From Ambrosia x helenae (lineage: Eukaryota; Streptophyta; Magnoliopsida; Asterales; Asteraceae): 64,000 bases of DNA. This document shows, piece after piece, positions 25,606 through 36,859 of the stretch (positions are counted from its first letter, which is position 1; each line of letters opens with the position of its first letter). The stretch spans positions 25,067,992-25,131,991 of the forward strand of contig CM061224.1 in NCBI GenBank assembly GCA_030844895.1, written 5' to 3'. The notes beneath the pieces were generated by a model that was given only the letters and a program-made list of their open reading frames with translations, was not told the DNA's origin and did not search any database. The translations under genes and the position numbers were made by a program.

Positions 25606-25872
25606 ATTTTTACCTGCCGCCATCACAATGTATATAGGGAAAATTAGAGCCATTTAGCCTAGCGCAAGCACAACTTATGAGGTCAGTGCAACTACCCTTG
25701 CAATTGCATCCAGAGGCATTAGAAGGGAGTACCACATTTTTTGAAACTTGGAGAGACTTTATATAGGTGCTACCTGGCATAAATGTTAATTCAAATTAGT
25801 TTTGACTATTTTTTTTTTGTTTTTTGTTTTTTTATAAATTAACTAACTTTGTGTTTCTGTTTGAAATTACAT

Positions 25873-26256
25873 CATCATCATACTCAGTTAATCTCACCAA
25901 TAGCAAAAGCTAAGGTAGGGTCTGAGGAGGGTAAGATGTAGGCAGCCTTACCTCTACCCCGAGAAAATAGAGAGGCTGCTTCCAGTGAGACCCCCGACTC
26001 AATAGTGGTTTTGCATCAAGCCTTAGACATAACGCGCATAACACTTAGCAATCGGGACAAACCCGACTGGTGCATGTACCCCCTTGTCTTTTGGCTATCA
26101 ACGCCACCACCACCTGATGCATGATTAACCGTCCGTCATTTTTAACGTTATTTTCACGAAATTAGTAAAATAACGTTAAAATTAGTGCAACTTTACTTTT
26201 GCCCCCCGAGGGCCACACATATATACATTATATGCGCACAGCCGTAAGCGGGCCTA
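25873..26256. mobile_element. SINE-like insertion (AU-SINE-like) with 16-bp target duplication
   Basis: Perfect 16-bp direct repeats CTGTTTGAAATTACAT (25857-25872 and 26257-26272) flank it. It contains GGGTAAGATGTAGGCAGCCT and AGAGAGGCTGCTTCC, typical of plant AU-type SINEs. The target length fits LINE-driven insertion. It lies in the GC-AG intron of the SUVH4-like unit. Exact polymerase III boxes were not resolved. Confidence 0.65.
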
Positions 26257-26788
26257 CTGTTTGAAATTACATAAGGCAGCAAAAATCATGTAATCAATTT
26301 GGAGCACATAGGAATATATGTTATATAAATTTATGTCTAAAACCAGTGCACTTGCTAAATAAGAAGTCAGGAAACAAGCAGAATTAAACAAAGATTCATT
26401 TAAGTGCAGTATAACTTGCCAGTAGGGGGAATGGGTGGATCATCAACCACATTGATTGCTGGAATGGGAATACTCTCTAGGCTTCCACTGATGTCCTCAC
26501 ATGTCAACCTTGCATTAGAAAACAAAAACAAAACAGCCATCTCAGTCAAAACACACGCACAACTCACAGTCTTGAAGTTTATTATTCTTCATACCAATGT
26601 AATTCAGAAACTTCGTTTGGAATATGGCGTCTATCAAAAGAAACCTGAAAAATTTGTGTACAAATTAGAGGTAACAGTGGCATTTGTGTAGTGACATGAA
26701 AAGAATAAAGGGGTAACACCCTCATTCAGACCTCTTAAGGTCCAAACCTAGCATCCAGAACTCAATAACCAAAAGTCCCAATATACAC

Positions 26789-27860
26789 ATGTGTACTAAA
26801 GTACCGGCATTTACCACAGAAGCGATCCACATTCTAAGGAAATTGATGGAAAAGTATAGGGGGAGAAGAAGCGGGATCTACACGTGGTGTTCATTGATCT
26901 TGAGAAAAGCATATGATAGCGTGCCACGTAGATTAATTTGGCATAGTTTGGAGGGTAAAAGGGTTCCAGAAAAGTATGTAGACATTATTAAAGATATGCA
27001 TGTTAGGACTGAAACTAGTATTCGTGCGTTAGTAGGGGATACTGATTTCTTCTTGGTGGAGGTAGGACTACACCAGGGGTCTGTGTTGAGCCTGTTTTTG
27101 TTTTTGTTTGTGGTTGTCTTGTATGAGTTGTCAAAATTGATTTAGGAGACAATTCCTTGGTGCATGCTTTTTGCCGATGACAATGCGTTGGTGGCAGAAA
27201 GTACACAAAGTCTGAATGCGAGGTTAGAGGAGTGGCGTGCAACTTTAGAAGACAAAGGTTTAAGAATTAGTCACTCTAAGACTCGAAACCTTTACTATTG
27301 TTTCAGTGGTGCAGGCAATGACAAGGACACCCAGATCACCATTGAGGACCAAGTGGTTCTAGAAGGTAGTAAGCTTAGGTACCTAGGATCATATATACAA
27401 AGGGTTGGGGAGATAGATAGTGACGTAGAGTATCGCGGTCAGGAGGGATGGTGCGAGTGGAGACTGACAAGTGGGGTATTTTCCGACAAGAGGTTCCCAA
27501 CTAGATTAAAGGGGAAATTTTATAGGATTGCAGTTCAACGTGCTGTGTTATATGGAACAGATTGTTTGGCCATTAAGGAGACTCAAGAACGTAAGCTGGA
27601 GGTGGCAAAGATGAGGATGCTAAGGTGGATATGTGGGCATACTAGGTTGGATAAAATAAAAATGAGGTCTTTAGGAAAGATTAGAGGTGGCTAATATATA
27701 AGAAAAAATTAAAGAGAGGAGGTTGAGATGGTATGGGCACGTTAGGAGGTGACAGGTGATGGTCACGGTTAGAACCATGGAGACTCTTACAGTGGAAGGG
27801 AGGAGGTGTAGAGGCATTTCAACTAACGTGGGAAGAGCGACTTAGGCAAGAATTGTTAGA
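26789..27860 (+). mobile_element. Truncated non-LTR retrotransposon (RTE-type LINE) fragment
   Basis: The frame at about 26870-27145 encodes reverse-transcriptase palm text (A-Y-D-S-V-P-R-R-L-I-W). A second frame, 27164-27694, continues with F-A-D-D and the C-terminal region ending MLRWICGHTRLDKI. The catalytic FADD is kept, but a stop and frame change near 27143-27164 separate the halves. The endonuclease and N-terminal part are missing. The remaining 3' stretch up to about 27860 resembles the LINE tail. A related fragment lies at 50860-51730. Confidence 0.75.
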
Positions 27861-28222
27861 TTTGATGTCATTTTTGCTCTCCAATCTTATTTATCAATGA
27901 AAAATACTCAACACTTTGACTATCTCAATCATACTACAAGCTCAACAATGATCGATGTATATATATAGCCATGAACTCTTCTCTCCGATGTAAAATACAA
28001 CTCTAATTCCTTTCATTAGATAATTACACATACACTCTTAATAATTATCTCTAATATAAGTAATAAACTAGATAAATCAAGAAACATAACTAGGTTATAA
28101 CTCTCCCTAATTATGCCAATTGCCAACTCACCATGAGCTCGGTGAGTCAGGAATTAGACCCATCAACCAACATGTGTGTATGTCTCGGTGTGTAACTAAA
28201 ACGTAGTGGCAATTGTGCGGAA

Positions 28223-31200
28223 CTATTTAGAATAGCTTGTAACAATGGAAATACTCATAGGGAAGTTAATGGGGTTCAATAGCTCAACCTCAAGACCACC
28301 CAAGGAGGAGTTCCGGTTCATGAAACCGCCATTATTTGGAGGTGCTTTGATAGTACTTAGGTTTGATTTTACTTCATCAGCTTCATGAGCTTTTACAGCT
28401 TGTATCACCTGATTTAGAAAGACATTTTTTTACTTGCTCAAATAGACTTCAAATTTATGATAAAATCAATAGCATGCTTACATAGTTGAAATTCACTGAA
28501 TTTCGATACAACATTATGTAGTCGCCCACTTGCAGTTCATGCTTCTTGGCAAAATCCCCTAAAAGATCAAGTATTTGCATACAGTTAATGTTTGGTTGTG
28601 TAGGCTTTGACCCACACTTGTGGACTACAAAGATTGGGACATGCCAGATTAGGCCTAAATGGCTTTTAGGCCCAGTTTGCTAGCCTAGATGTTGTAGGAC
28701 CGATTTTCGTGTAAACCATATACGAGTTGTTTAATAGATGTTAGAAATGACACAAGATAGACGTCAAACACAATTTCAATTTCCAACTAAAATTCGGCAG
28801 CACTCCGTTATAAGGAAAATATAAGAGGAAAGATTGGAGAGGAGAATGACTAAGTGTAGTATTTATAGTACACACACATGAGCCTGCAGCATTCCAGGCG
28901 TATGGCTCATTCACCTGGAGCCATTCTCCTCCACGTTACAACATATCAAAACCTGTTCAAAACCAAACGAAATGACACCTAACAAACGTAAACATAAGCA
29001 AACGACTATCTAGACTTATCACCTGGCTAGGGACATACACGCAGTGCATTTACAAATGCAAGGGCGAAACCCTAATTGTAGTTTGTATAACTACTTATCT
29101 TCTTGTATGTGTAATCTTTACACCTCAATGAAATAATACCCTAGTTACCTCGTGGAACCGGCCGAACTACGTAAATCTTTTGTGTTTGTGTTCGTGTGCA
29201 TATATTGCTTACTGTGTTGTAGAGCTCGTGTGTGATTCGGACCTAACAAGTGGTATCAGAGCATAGAGTTTTGATCGTTAAAGTTTTCCCCATTGTTTCC
29301 GAGGGTACACACAAAAAACTTTGTTGAACTAGTCGCCACTACCCAATACCACTAAGTTTTCTCCCACGGCCATAAGGGTGGGTTCCACCGGTTATTGTTA
29401 GGTTTTACATTTCACTTCTTGGTTTTAAAAAGCGCTAGGCGCACAAAAGCGACGAGGTCTAAGGGCATCGCGCGAAGCGCAAAGCGCAAAAAGCGTGGGA
29501 TTTTCGTACCCGAAGCGCACACTAATTATATAAATTTTTTTATATATCCCATTTATATTCCATGAGTTTTTAGCTTCATTTACCCAAAATATAGCTATAA
29601 ATAAGGTTTTTATGTGATTTTACCTATATGTACAAGCCAAAAACACCAAGGTACAACATTTTTATGCATAAAAAATGCCCAGAATACGTGAGGCGCGCGC
29701 CTCAGGCAGAAAAGCACCTGAAATTTGACAAAAAAGCGCCTGAGGCGCGCGCCTTTGGGAAAAAGGATAGGCGCAAAGCCCTGAGGCGCCCTAGGCTGCG
29801 CCTTGCGCCTAGGCGCGCCTCAGACGCGCTTTTTAAAACCCAGTTTCACTTTTGTCTCAGTTTTGGTTATCAAGTTCGATTGCGCATTGAATAGATTTGT
29901 TGTGCCTGTCCCTATTTACTTAAAACAAGTTCCGTTAGTCATTGTCATGGATGAAGACGGAAAGGTCACAATAGAAAAGGTTGGATGGAAAGAAGTTTTA
30001 ATTGGGCAAAGATGCAAATTGAGACATTGCTTTGTCAGAAAGACTTAGATTAAGTGCTTAAGGGTGATAAGTCAGAAGGTACATCACAAGCAGACTAAGT
30101 AAGGTGAATAAGAAAGCCAAAGCAGTTATAATGCTTTCTCTGTCAGATAATGTTGTCTATAACATCCATAAGGAAACTATAGGTATGTCAAACATGTATG
30201 AGAAGCCATCCAGAGCAAATAAGATTTATCGATTTATCTTATTTGAGAGCTCGTGAATACCAGGATGAGGGAAGGTGATTCAGTAAAATTCAAGTCCTTT
30301 TGTTATTATTCCCATTGCCTGATAGTTGGTCTAGAACCGTAACTATTGTTACTAGCTCTTCAGATATGGATAAGTTCATATTAGGGATTAGCATTTCAAT
30401 AACGGTACCGAACCAATACGAGTAGCGAATGGTACCGTACCGATCAAAATTCGATACCCACTTTTTGGCGTTTTCGGGATCAATATTTTCGGTTCAGTAC
30501 CAATTTAGTGCACTACCGGTATTTTAATGATTTTTACCTTCAAATATCGTGCCTTACCGAGCATTTTTGGTACTTGTACCAAATTTTGGGGATCATTACC
30601 GGCACCAAGCTTATCCTTAATTCATGTTTGCAAAGATGCAAGATCTTACTTTGGGAGAGATGTTCGGTGTTGTGGTTCAGATGAGTCTTCTAGTTCTTTG
30701 TTGATCACAGAGGCTAGAAGAAAGAATAATCGAAGAAGTTGTCAGGGCAGGAGGAGTGTGGCTAAGGCTTCGAAGGATGTTATCTGTTGGGACTTCCAGA
30801 AAGTAGGACACTTTAGGAATCAATGTCGAAATAGAAAAAAGAAATTAATCTGCAGAAGACCACTCAGCAGATGGTGATGTATTAATCTCTAGCATGGAAA
30901 GCAGTGTCGATTCTTGGGTTATGGATTCCGGTGCTTCATTTCACGCTACCCACAACAATGAAGCACTGCAAAATCTAATAGTTTATGATTATGGTAAGGT
31001 ACGACTCATAATTGATGAAGTCCAAAATGTCACAGGCATGAGTAATATTGATAGTCACTTCAGTTGGATCTACTTGGACTATGAGAAATGTAAGGGTTAT
31101 TCTAGACTTCAGAGGTATGCGTATTTCAGTCAGGCAGTTAGATGATCAAGGTCACAAGGTTAAGTTCAGTAGTGGACAGTGGAAAGTAATCACGGAAATC

Positions 31201-34149
31201 TTGTAGTTGCACGTGGCAAGAAGGGCTCATTATATATGGTCGAGATACTACCAAAGGGACTTAGCCCATTTATGGTAAAAGACAAAATCCAGCTCACAAA
31301 ATCTTATAAGAATAAGAGGGTTGCTTTTGCAAGAAAGCCGCCCAGAGCTAAAGTGAAGATTCAGGATGAACAAGAAGCTTAAACCAGTTAGAGAAGATTG
31401 TGATAGTGGGAGCATAGGTAATGCTCAAGGTTGTAGAAGGCGCTAAGCACTAGGCAGGCGGTAGGATCTAGCCTAGGGACTAGGCGTAATTACGCGGAAT
31501 TACGCGTTTTTGAATTTTTATACGTATTTTTTATAAATGTAAGTACCAAATGTAAACTAGTAAAGATAGAGGGGGTTAAATGTATAAATACACAAACTTA
31601 TATTACACTTTTTAAGAAAAAAATTTGCAAATTTAGGGAATAAATGTAAAATAGTAAAAGATAGGAGGGTTAAATGTTAAAATACCTAAAGCTTATAAAA
31701 CACTGAAAAGACAAAACCCACATCTCAGCCGTCACCTTCTTCTTCCTCTTTCTAACTGGTTTCCGGCCAAATTCTAGCACCGTCGCTTACTTCTTCCTCT
31801 TTTTTCCTCATTCCGCCTACACAGCCTAATCACCGACTAATCACCAAAACGCCTAATCCCCAGCCTAGGTCATAATTCCGATATTTACCTCCGACTAGTG
31901 CCTAGGCGGCCGCCTAGAGCGCCTTTTACAACACTAGTAATGCTTCAATTACAACTCTAGTGCAACGGGGGGTGAAGAAAACCGGTATTCGAGCGGGAGA
32001 AGTCTCTCCAGCGAAATATCTGCTGATGATGTAGAGTGTTGTTTCTCAGGGTCTAGCATTTCGTTAAAGTGGGGCCCAACAGAGCCAGAGAACAAGTCAT
32101 TGTCAATGATATGATCTGTTGAAGCTTAGCGGGAGCTTCAACGAGCCTTCAGGTTTGTTGTTGAGAAAGGCTGGTGGAAGTAGGGGTAGAGCATAGAGTT
32201 TCCGTTAACATATTGTAGAAGTAAAGAATGGAACTGAAAGTGCTTCGAAGCATCCAGGTGAGAGATTGTTGGGTTGTGTAGTCTTCAGCCTGCACTTGTG
32301 GATTGCCAAGATTAGGACGTGCTAGATTTGCGCATGATCGGACTAAAATGGCTTTTAAGCCCAGTTTGTTAGATGCAAGGGTGAAACCCCAATTTTAGTC
32401 TATAAATACTCATCTTCTTGTACTTGTAATTATAACACCTCAATAAAAGAATACCCTTGTTACCCTCCGGACGTAGGTCAACTAACCGAACTAGGTAAAT
32501 TCCTCGTGTTTGTGTTTGTGTGCATGTACTGCTTTCTGTGTTGTTCAATTTGTGTGTGATTCTGACTTAACAATTAACAGTTTAGCATTCAACATATAAA
32601 TTTCAAGTTCAAACAAAGATAAAGAACATACCGGTTCCCTCAATAACATACATGCGACTCTTGTTGTTTGGCCAAAACCTGCAAAAGGATGAGAAGCAAA
32701 TCCCAATTGCTTGGATATGAAAAAGAAATTTCCAGAGGAACACAATTTGAATATTCATCAACGTAAGTGTATCGAAGGAGAATGACTCACCTCTTTACTT
32801 ATTTAATGTTGTGTTTCTTAAGATAGTTCAACTAACCTAAACTTAAAACACCACACATTCATGCCATCCATATCTTCAATCTCCAAAACGATTCCTTCCT
32901 TGGAGATTAACTCAGGCAGATGTGTTTCTGCAGGTTCCTGAAATAGAGCACGTAACAAACATCAACACTGAAAAATGAAAATACAAAATATTCATCCATG
33001 TTAATTCTCCAAAAGAACATTGAGTTGCAAGTCATATATCATTTCCACTTACTAAAAAAAATGTCTTACAACATACGCGTCTGTTAAACATATTTCCAAG
33101 GTAAACAAAAACGAACCTTTGGCAGCACGATTCTTTTTAGCACACCTACATCACTTTTTTGCAGCTTCTTGCGAAAGAGAAACGCTTGTCTTCTCTTATC
33201 AACAACCTAGTTAAAGAAAGAAATATATTGTTTCAAACCTATTGACCGACGTAACACACAAAATAAAATTATTCAAAACAAATGACCGTACACAAATACA
33301 ACATATTAAGTCCTATCCTATTTGATCGAGCAAGTAAGCTTCCTAATCTAGATGATCTTGTATCAAAGAACTACATACACTTTTTTTCAAGGGTAACGTT
33401 ACATAATTTTAAAGGGTAATGTAATAAAAAAACGTAAAAAAAATTACACTGTACCAAGTTGAGGGGTAGTGGGCGCTACCGCTACCAATACACTAGATCT
33501 GCCCCTACTCATGGCCAACACGAGAGATGTAAGTTACGTGCCCCGGAGCAGTGGCGAATCTTGACCCGAAACTTAGGGGGGTCGGAAGTCACTAGTTTCG
33601 AGGGGTCGAAAACCAGTTACGAATACTATATAATCGGAACTTCTGAGCGAAAATTCGAGGGGAAGGGGCCGCCCCTCCCCTTAAAAGAATCGCCCCTACC
33701 CGGAGTAAATCATGTGATGTCGGGGTTTAATCCCCAAACCTCCATAACAACAGATTCTCACCTCCTTACCACTTTAACACTATCGTGTAAGAAAAAATAA
33801 TGCATGCCACCGCTAGGGGTCCCTACCAAGTACCAACCACTTCACGACCAACACGAAAGAGGTAAATCACATGTCCTAAAGCCAACACATACATAACAAC
33901 ATATTGACACCTCCTTACCACTTGAACTATAACTTAAAAAAAAAAAAAAACAGTAATTACACTTGCTGTGAGAGGTGTAGAGAAGCAATCGAAAGCGCCA
34001 AACGGCCGGCCAGTCGCACTTCGCCGAAAACTAGGCATCCGTTTCTTCTTAACGAAATCAAACCTGGCAGCAGCCAGCAGATCCCTGTCAGAAGATTTAT
34101 TATTACTATTATTGTCATCTGTTTGGTTGATGTTAATTTCAAACCCCAT
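28223..34149 (-). CDS. FUS3: FUSCA3-like B3-domain transcription factor, six exons, 229 aa
   Basis: The exons (minus strand) are 33961-34149, 33117-33206, 32837-32937, 32632-32678, 28482-28558 and 28223-28408. All have GT-AG borders and phases add up to 690 nt. The first exon gives M-G-F-E-I-N-I-N and the basic motif VKKKRMPSFRR, which FUS3 proteins carry before the B3 domain. The B3 domain (about residues 68-172) shows FLFRKKLQKSDVG, RIVLPK, ETHLPELISKEGI, FWPNNKSRMYVIEGTGDF and LQVGDYIMLYRNS. These are diagnostic of the AFL group (ABI3/FUS3/LEC2), DNA-binding nuclear regulators of seed maturation that recognise RY elements. The tail (169-229) has no known domain. At 229 aa it is shorter than Arabidopsis FUS3 (about 310 aa). 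Intron 4 is 4.07 kb because of a copia element. LEC2 is the main alternative; the short N-terminus favours FUS3. Confidence 0.85.
29418..29843. mobile_element. hAT-type MITE with GGCGC/GCGCC-rich body
   Basis: The ends CTTGGTTTTAAAAAGCGC and (complement) CTGGGTTTTAAAAAGCGC differ at one position. A perfect 8-bp duplication TTTCACTT (29410-29417 and 29844-29851) flanks it. The arms are runs of GAGGCGCGCGCCTC-like palindromes. It is nested in the copia element of the FUS3-like intron. Confidence 0.8.
30388..30613. mobile_element. Small palindromic MITE with GGTACCG words
   Basis: From TTAGGGATTAGCA to GCTTATCCTTAA the body repeats GGTACCG, TACCGGT and TTCGG in both orientations, as in the elements at 50414-50756. 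The target duplication is not clear. Confidence 0.45.
31426..31936. mobile_element. hAT-type MITE with TAGGCGGCCGCC-rich ends
   Basis: A perfect 8-bp duplication GTAATGCT (31418-31425 and 31937-31944) flanks it. The ends AAGGTTGTAGAAGGCGC and (complement) AGTGTTGTAAAAGGCGC are imperfect inverted repeats. The body has CTAGGCG/CGCCTAG words. It is nested in the copia element of the FUS3-like intron. Confidence 0.75.
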
Positions 34150-34596
34150 TTTCGAAGCACACCAAATGGCTTTAGTTTACGATTTTATTGTTAAGGATTG
34201 ATTATGATTTACTGGTAACGGGGGAAAAAGATTTTCATAATTTTTAGCAAAGATTTGGTGAACGGATGAAGTGACATTTGTATGGGTTGCATTCGCGTTT
34301 TCAAAGCAATGCGTGGGAAACTGAGAGGACAGGACGATGGCGGGAACGGTGATTTTTATTTATTTAGGTTATGTGTAGTGGGCTCTTTAGCCGGCACCAT
34401 AGGGCGTTTTGCACCCTCATAGCGTCGGGCACACCACCCCACAGGCGCTATAAGGGCGTTGTGGCTTCAAGCTTTATACACATAGCGAGAGTTTTGACAT
34501 TGTAATCGGTGATGGCTAGCTGTTGGACGCCGTTGGATTTTGACCATTCTCAAACGTTCATATTCTTAAAAATAAAATAAAAAACTATTTTATATA
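34150..34596. other. Upstream region of the FUS3-like gene with a possible MITE
   Basis: Only 447 bp separate the FUS3-like ATG from the LTR of the next copia element. From about 34366 to 34492, GGTTATGTGTAGTGGG and a complementary TACACATAGC look like ends of a small Harbinger-like MITE. I see no clear TATA box or RY element in this short stretch. Confidence 0.35.
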
Positions 34597-34898
34597 TGTT
34601 ATGAATAATTCACCATTCAACGATTATATTTACCACCTTGATCTACCAAGCAAGTGGATGACCCCTTTGTCAAACTTAAAGATAATGTACCATGCTACTA
34701 GTCAATCTAAATAGTTAAACTTGTCTACCAAATAGTTAATCTTTTGTAGTATAAATACTAGCTCAAGGTAGATGAGAAAATGCACCTCATGTATACACTT
34801 TCATAAGTTATACATTTCTCTACTTCTTCATCTTACAATCCTTCTAAAATTCTTAAGTTTTACACTAATCTTGTGTTAATTCTTGTTATATTATAACA
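34597..34898 (+). repeat. Left LTR of the copia element, with TATA box
   Basis: A TATAAATA box lies at 34750-34757, giving a transcription start some 25-35 bp later. The right LTR (40471-40773) repeats it near 40624. Confidence 0.8.
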
Positions 34899-35620
34899 CG
34901 TTATCAGCACGAGTCGTTTAGATACTAATCAAGAAAGGCTTTAACCATAAAGACATCCATTATAAGCACTGTAAGCACTTCATTAATTTTCTAAATATAC
35001 TTTGAAAAAAAGGACTAAATATAGAAACAATTTGTAATAAACATTTGATAACTACGGTACTACTAACACTCTAACTTCTATTTACGCATCTAACTTTTAC
35101 TTTTATCGCAACTAACCTTTATTTATATATGCACGCTAACATTTCATTTAAAGCTTATGTTTATTTATGTGTACTAACATTTTTATTCTTATTATTGTGC
35201 ATACTATTCTTATGTCTTATAAAATAACTTTTATTTAATACCTCACTAATTATCTTATTTACAAATACATATATATAAACGTTGTATAACGGTTATAAAA
35301 CAGTAATATAGCCGTTATAAAACGGGTATAAATTTACCCCTATAAATTACCAATTATCAATCTTGTTTTCACTAAAAAATAAACACTCTTCTTCTCAAGA
35401 TTACACAAGATAATTTCTCAAAGATGATTCACCCAGTTTTGGTGTTGGCCATCGTAATGTTGATAGTGCTTCCGTTTTTAATTGCTAATCTCCCACATGA
35501 AAATTTTAATCATTTCTTATTCGTTTATTTATTTGTAGCTCTACCAATGTACTTTATCTTAATTTATATAAGTAAGTAGATCCTAGTATAATATTTATCT
35601 TATTTGTGTTTAGAAATAAA

Positions 35621-36666
35621 ATGGCAAGCATCGCAAAAATTGAATTTCCGCTCTTAATATCACCGGAGACAATTATATGCCATGGACGGCACATGTTAAA
35701 CAACATCTCAAATCAATGGGTGTTCTGCAAATGATAACGGAAGGAAATGACTGCACCAAACAAGACAAAGCAAAAGCTGATGTCTTCCTTCACAAACACA
35801 TTATTGAGATATTACAATTTGAATATTCAAATTGTAATGATCCATACGTTTTATGGAAAGAATTGAAAAGCAGATTTGATCATCAAAGGGAAGTTTTACT
35901 TCCCACTACTAGAGATGAATGGAACAATCTTCGGTTCCAAGATTTTAAAAAAGTTAATGAGTATACATCTTCCTTGTTTAGAATATGCTCAACGCTCCGA
36001 TTTTGTGGGCAAACTGTTACCGAGGAAGACATGTTGTAGAAAACTTTCTCCACATTTCATGCATCAAATATAAACTTGCAACAACAATATCGATTGCTAA
36101 ATTTTAGAAGATTATCTGATCTAAATTCATTTCTCCTCGTAGCAGAGAAAAACAACGAGTTATTAATGAAAAATCATCAAGCTCGTCCCACAGGATCACT
36201 AGCAATTCCAGAAGCAAATGTTATTATCAATGAAAATAAAGACTCTAGAAGACAATGGGGAAAAGGCCGTGGCCGAGGCCGTTCTAATAAAAGTCGTTTT
36301 AATGGTCGCAACCATTCTTTCAAAGGCCGTAATAATTACCAAGGTAATTCTTATGGCCGTGGTCGCGGTCGTGGGCGTGGACGTGGCCAAAATCAAAGAA
36401 ATACTTATCACCACGCACCACAAAATAACAATTCCAACCAGTATAACAAAAGGAATGAAGCTGGTAGGTCCGAAAACAATGGCACTTCCTATTTTAGATG
36501 TGGAAACACAAACCACTGGTCAAAGGCTTGTCGTACACCACCACGTTTGTGTGAACTATACCAAGCCTCTATCAAAAGAATCGAGAAGGAAGTTAACCAT
36601 GTTGATAACTTTGATGACAATGTTGAGCTGAACGCCGCAGACTTTCATAATGACATGGAACTCTGA
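35621..36666 (+). pseudogene. Copia gag remnant
   Basis: Starts at ATG 35621. The frame breaks after about 9 codons, resumes in the frame of 35677-36039 (copia gag core: MPW...LWKELKSRFD), meets a stop at 36037 and continues to 36666. An Arg/Gly-rich tract (near residues 60-110 of the last part) precedes a degenerate zinc knuckle (Y-F-R-C-G-N-T-N-H-W-S-K-A-C). The usual first Cys is Tyr. At least one frameshift and one stop make it non-functional. Confidence 0.8.
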
Positions 36667-36859
36667 AAACAAACGCTTCTAGACCATAATAACTATATGT
36701 AACAAATTATGTATTTCCCTTGTTATAACTATCTTTATTGTGTTCTATTGTCTTTCCTTTGCATGTAACGTTTTTAACTAATAATTAAACTTCTTATTGA
36801 AAATTTCATAAAGTCTTTGTTATAAACTTATTATTTTTCTTCATATTTTCAAGATTAAA

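Larger units (their letters stand above)
23465..26644 (-). pseudogene. 5'-truncated SUVH4/KRYPTONITE-like H3K9 methyltransferase (pre-SET, SET, post-SET)
   Basis: Seven minus-strand exons join in one uninterrupted frame (927 nt, 308 codons plus TAG): 26595-26644, 26420-26508, 25614-25773, 24335-24440, 24051-24233, 23695-23919 and 23465-23578. In order they encode the linker with C-E-D-I-S-G and the Cys-rich pre-SET (GCNCKGSC, CACARLNGS, CGPNCGCG). The SET domain (GWAVRSWDF, EFCIDAG, FINHSCQPN, YDYGY) and post-SET (CYCDAPTC) follow. NHSCxPN and the final Tyr are the usual SET catalytic and cofactor residues and are present. Family proteins also carry an N-terminal SRA domain, which is absent: upstream lies a LINE and then the FUS3-like gene. 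One intron uses a GC donor (GCAAGT). The intact frame argues for recent truncation, or for a start elsewhere. Confidence 0.8.
28589..32572 (+). mobile_element. Decayed, internally deleted Ty1/copia element in FUS3-like intron 4
   Basis: The left LTR 28589-29248 (TGTTTGGTTGTG...CTAACA) carries a secondary insertion of about 370 bp near 28690-29059. The right LTR 32267-32572 is 306 bp. Flanks GTTAA and ATTAA agree at 4 of 5. The primer site TGGTATCAGAGC starts near 29251. Recognisable pieces are a gag start near 29948, a CCHC-like knuckle (ICWDFQKVGHFRNQC) near 30780-30830 and a protease motif WVMDSGASFH near 30912. A GAG-preintegrase start is near 31190. Integrase and reverse transcriptase are missing. 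Transcription is opposite to the host gene. Confidence 0.75.

Noticed and set aside
36199..36631. Overlapping long ORFs in other frames of the copia gag
   Set aside because: Shadows of the Arg/Gly-rich gag sequence; the real frame has the knuckle and gag motifs.
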